A stretch of 15,271 nt of DNA from an uncultured Bacteroidales bacterium (GTDB lineage: Bacteria > Bacteroidota > Bacteroidia > Bacteroidales > Marinilabiliaceae): the NCBI GenBank assembly GCA_934699135.1, contig CAKUVM010000037.1:1-15271 (forward strand), given 5' to 3'. Made by a program: the position numbers and the translations under genes. Under the pieces are notes generated by a model. That model searched no databases and had not been told where the DNA came from. It was given only the letters and a program-made list of their open reading frames with translations. This document shows positions 14,962-15,271 of this stretch, one piece after another (the stretch's first letter is position 1; each line of letters begins with the position of its first letter).

Positions 14962-15271
14962 ATGAAATTCATATCTAGACTCTTGCTTCTCCTGTCTCCC
15001 CTTGCGGTCATGTCTTGCGGAGACGACAATGGCGGTGGCGCATCGCCCGAGGCGGCCTCGCTCCAATCTTCTGTCCCCGCCAGCGGCGCAAAAGATGTGG
15101 CCACCTCCACCAAGACCATCGACCTCACTTTCTCTCAAGAGGTTAATTTCGTCTCTGGCAAGGAGGCCGACTTCAGCGGCGTCAAATGCGGCATGACGGC
15201 GTTTTCCAAGTCTCAGAACGTGATGACGTTCACCATCCCCGTCAACCTCAAGCGCGGCCAGACCTACACGC
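14962..15271 (+). CDS. Lipoprotein with N-terminal Big_5-like Ig domain (truncated by window end)
   Basis: ATG at 14962 begins MKFISRLLLLLSPLAVMSCGDDN, a lipoprotein signal with VMSC lipobox (Cys19) and Asp-Asp just after, which fits surface export. The next residues, SLQSSVPASGAKDVATSTK and IDLTFSQEVNF, have the P-x-x-GA-x-x-V...I-x-L-T-F-S pattern of the bacterial Ig-like domain 5 (Big_5). The frame stays open to the last base (103 codons), so the function of the rest is unseen. In Bacteroidales such a domain often precedes a glycoside hydrolase or another glycan-binding module, and codon use matches the PUL genes. It lies on the far side of the toxin-antitoxin module. No clear promoter match was found in 14753-14961. 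Confidence 0.78.
   Translation, partial: MKFISRLLLLLSPLAVMSCGDDNGGGASPEAASLQSSVPASGAKDVATSTKTIDLTFSQEVNFVSGKEADFSGVKCGMTAFSKSQNVMTFTIPVNLKRGQTYT

Noticed and set aside
1..15271. CRISPR array, tRNA or rRNA genes, insertion sequence or phage integration site
   Set aside because: No regularly spaced repeats, tRNA-like cloverleaf, rRNA motifs, transposase or integrase frames or terminal inverted repeats were found on either strand.

Overview
The window looks like a fragment of a Bacteroidota chromosome, most likely of the order Bacteroidales (Prevotellaceae- or Muribaculaceae-like). The case rests on a SusC/SusD pair, lipoproteins with an acidic tract after the lipobox cysteine, a TTTG-N20-TAAATTTG promoter, and the lack of Shine-Dalgarno sites. 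By eye the PUL genes are GC-rich, with many CTC, GCC, ATC and GAG codons, while the intergenic DNA and the toxin-antitoxin module are AT-richer. The theme is a polysaccharide utilization locus (PUL), probably for a beta-glucan-type glycan.

Layout. (1) 3-569, +: the C-terminal quarter of a GH94 phosphorylase, closest to cellobiose phosphorylase, with its own terminator. (2) 570-765: two convergent terminators on either side of a perfect GC-rich palindrome. (3) 4555 to 766, minus strand: an AraC-type regulator followed 32 bp later by a large GH2 lipoprotein. One base appears to be missing from a G/C run, so the GH2 gene is split into two overlapping reading frames. (4) 4556-4987: divergent promoter region. 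(5) 4988-13833, +: susC, susD, a 440-aa glycan-binding surface lipoprotein, a strong hairpin, then a 798-aa lipoprotein of IPT/TIG-like repeats ending in two tandem carbohydrate-binding-like domains, closed by a terminator. (6) 13834-14215: mostly non-coding, with a second strong terminator. (7) 14752 to 14216, minus: antitoxin plus YoeB-type toxin, with the toxin also broken by a one-base deletion in a homopolymer. (8) 14962 to the end, +: the start of another lipoprotein with a Big_5-like Ig domain, probably another PUL component.

How the parts may work together (inference): the two SusE/F-position lipoproteins and SusD hold glycan at the cell surface and SusC imports oligosaccharides. The GH2 lipoprotein has no acidic export signal and probably trims them in the periplasm. 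The cytoplasmic GH94 phosphorylase cleaves the resulting disaccharide with phosphate. The AraC protein, with its N-terminal cupin-like sensor, probably controls the divergent susC promoter. No endo-acting glycanase is visible; the truncated Big_5 lipoprotein is the best candidate for the missing enzyme.

The two single-base lesions in homopolymer runs, in otherwise well-preserved genes, look more like sequencing or assembly error than decay. That should be settled before either gene is called a pseudogene.
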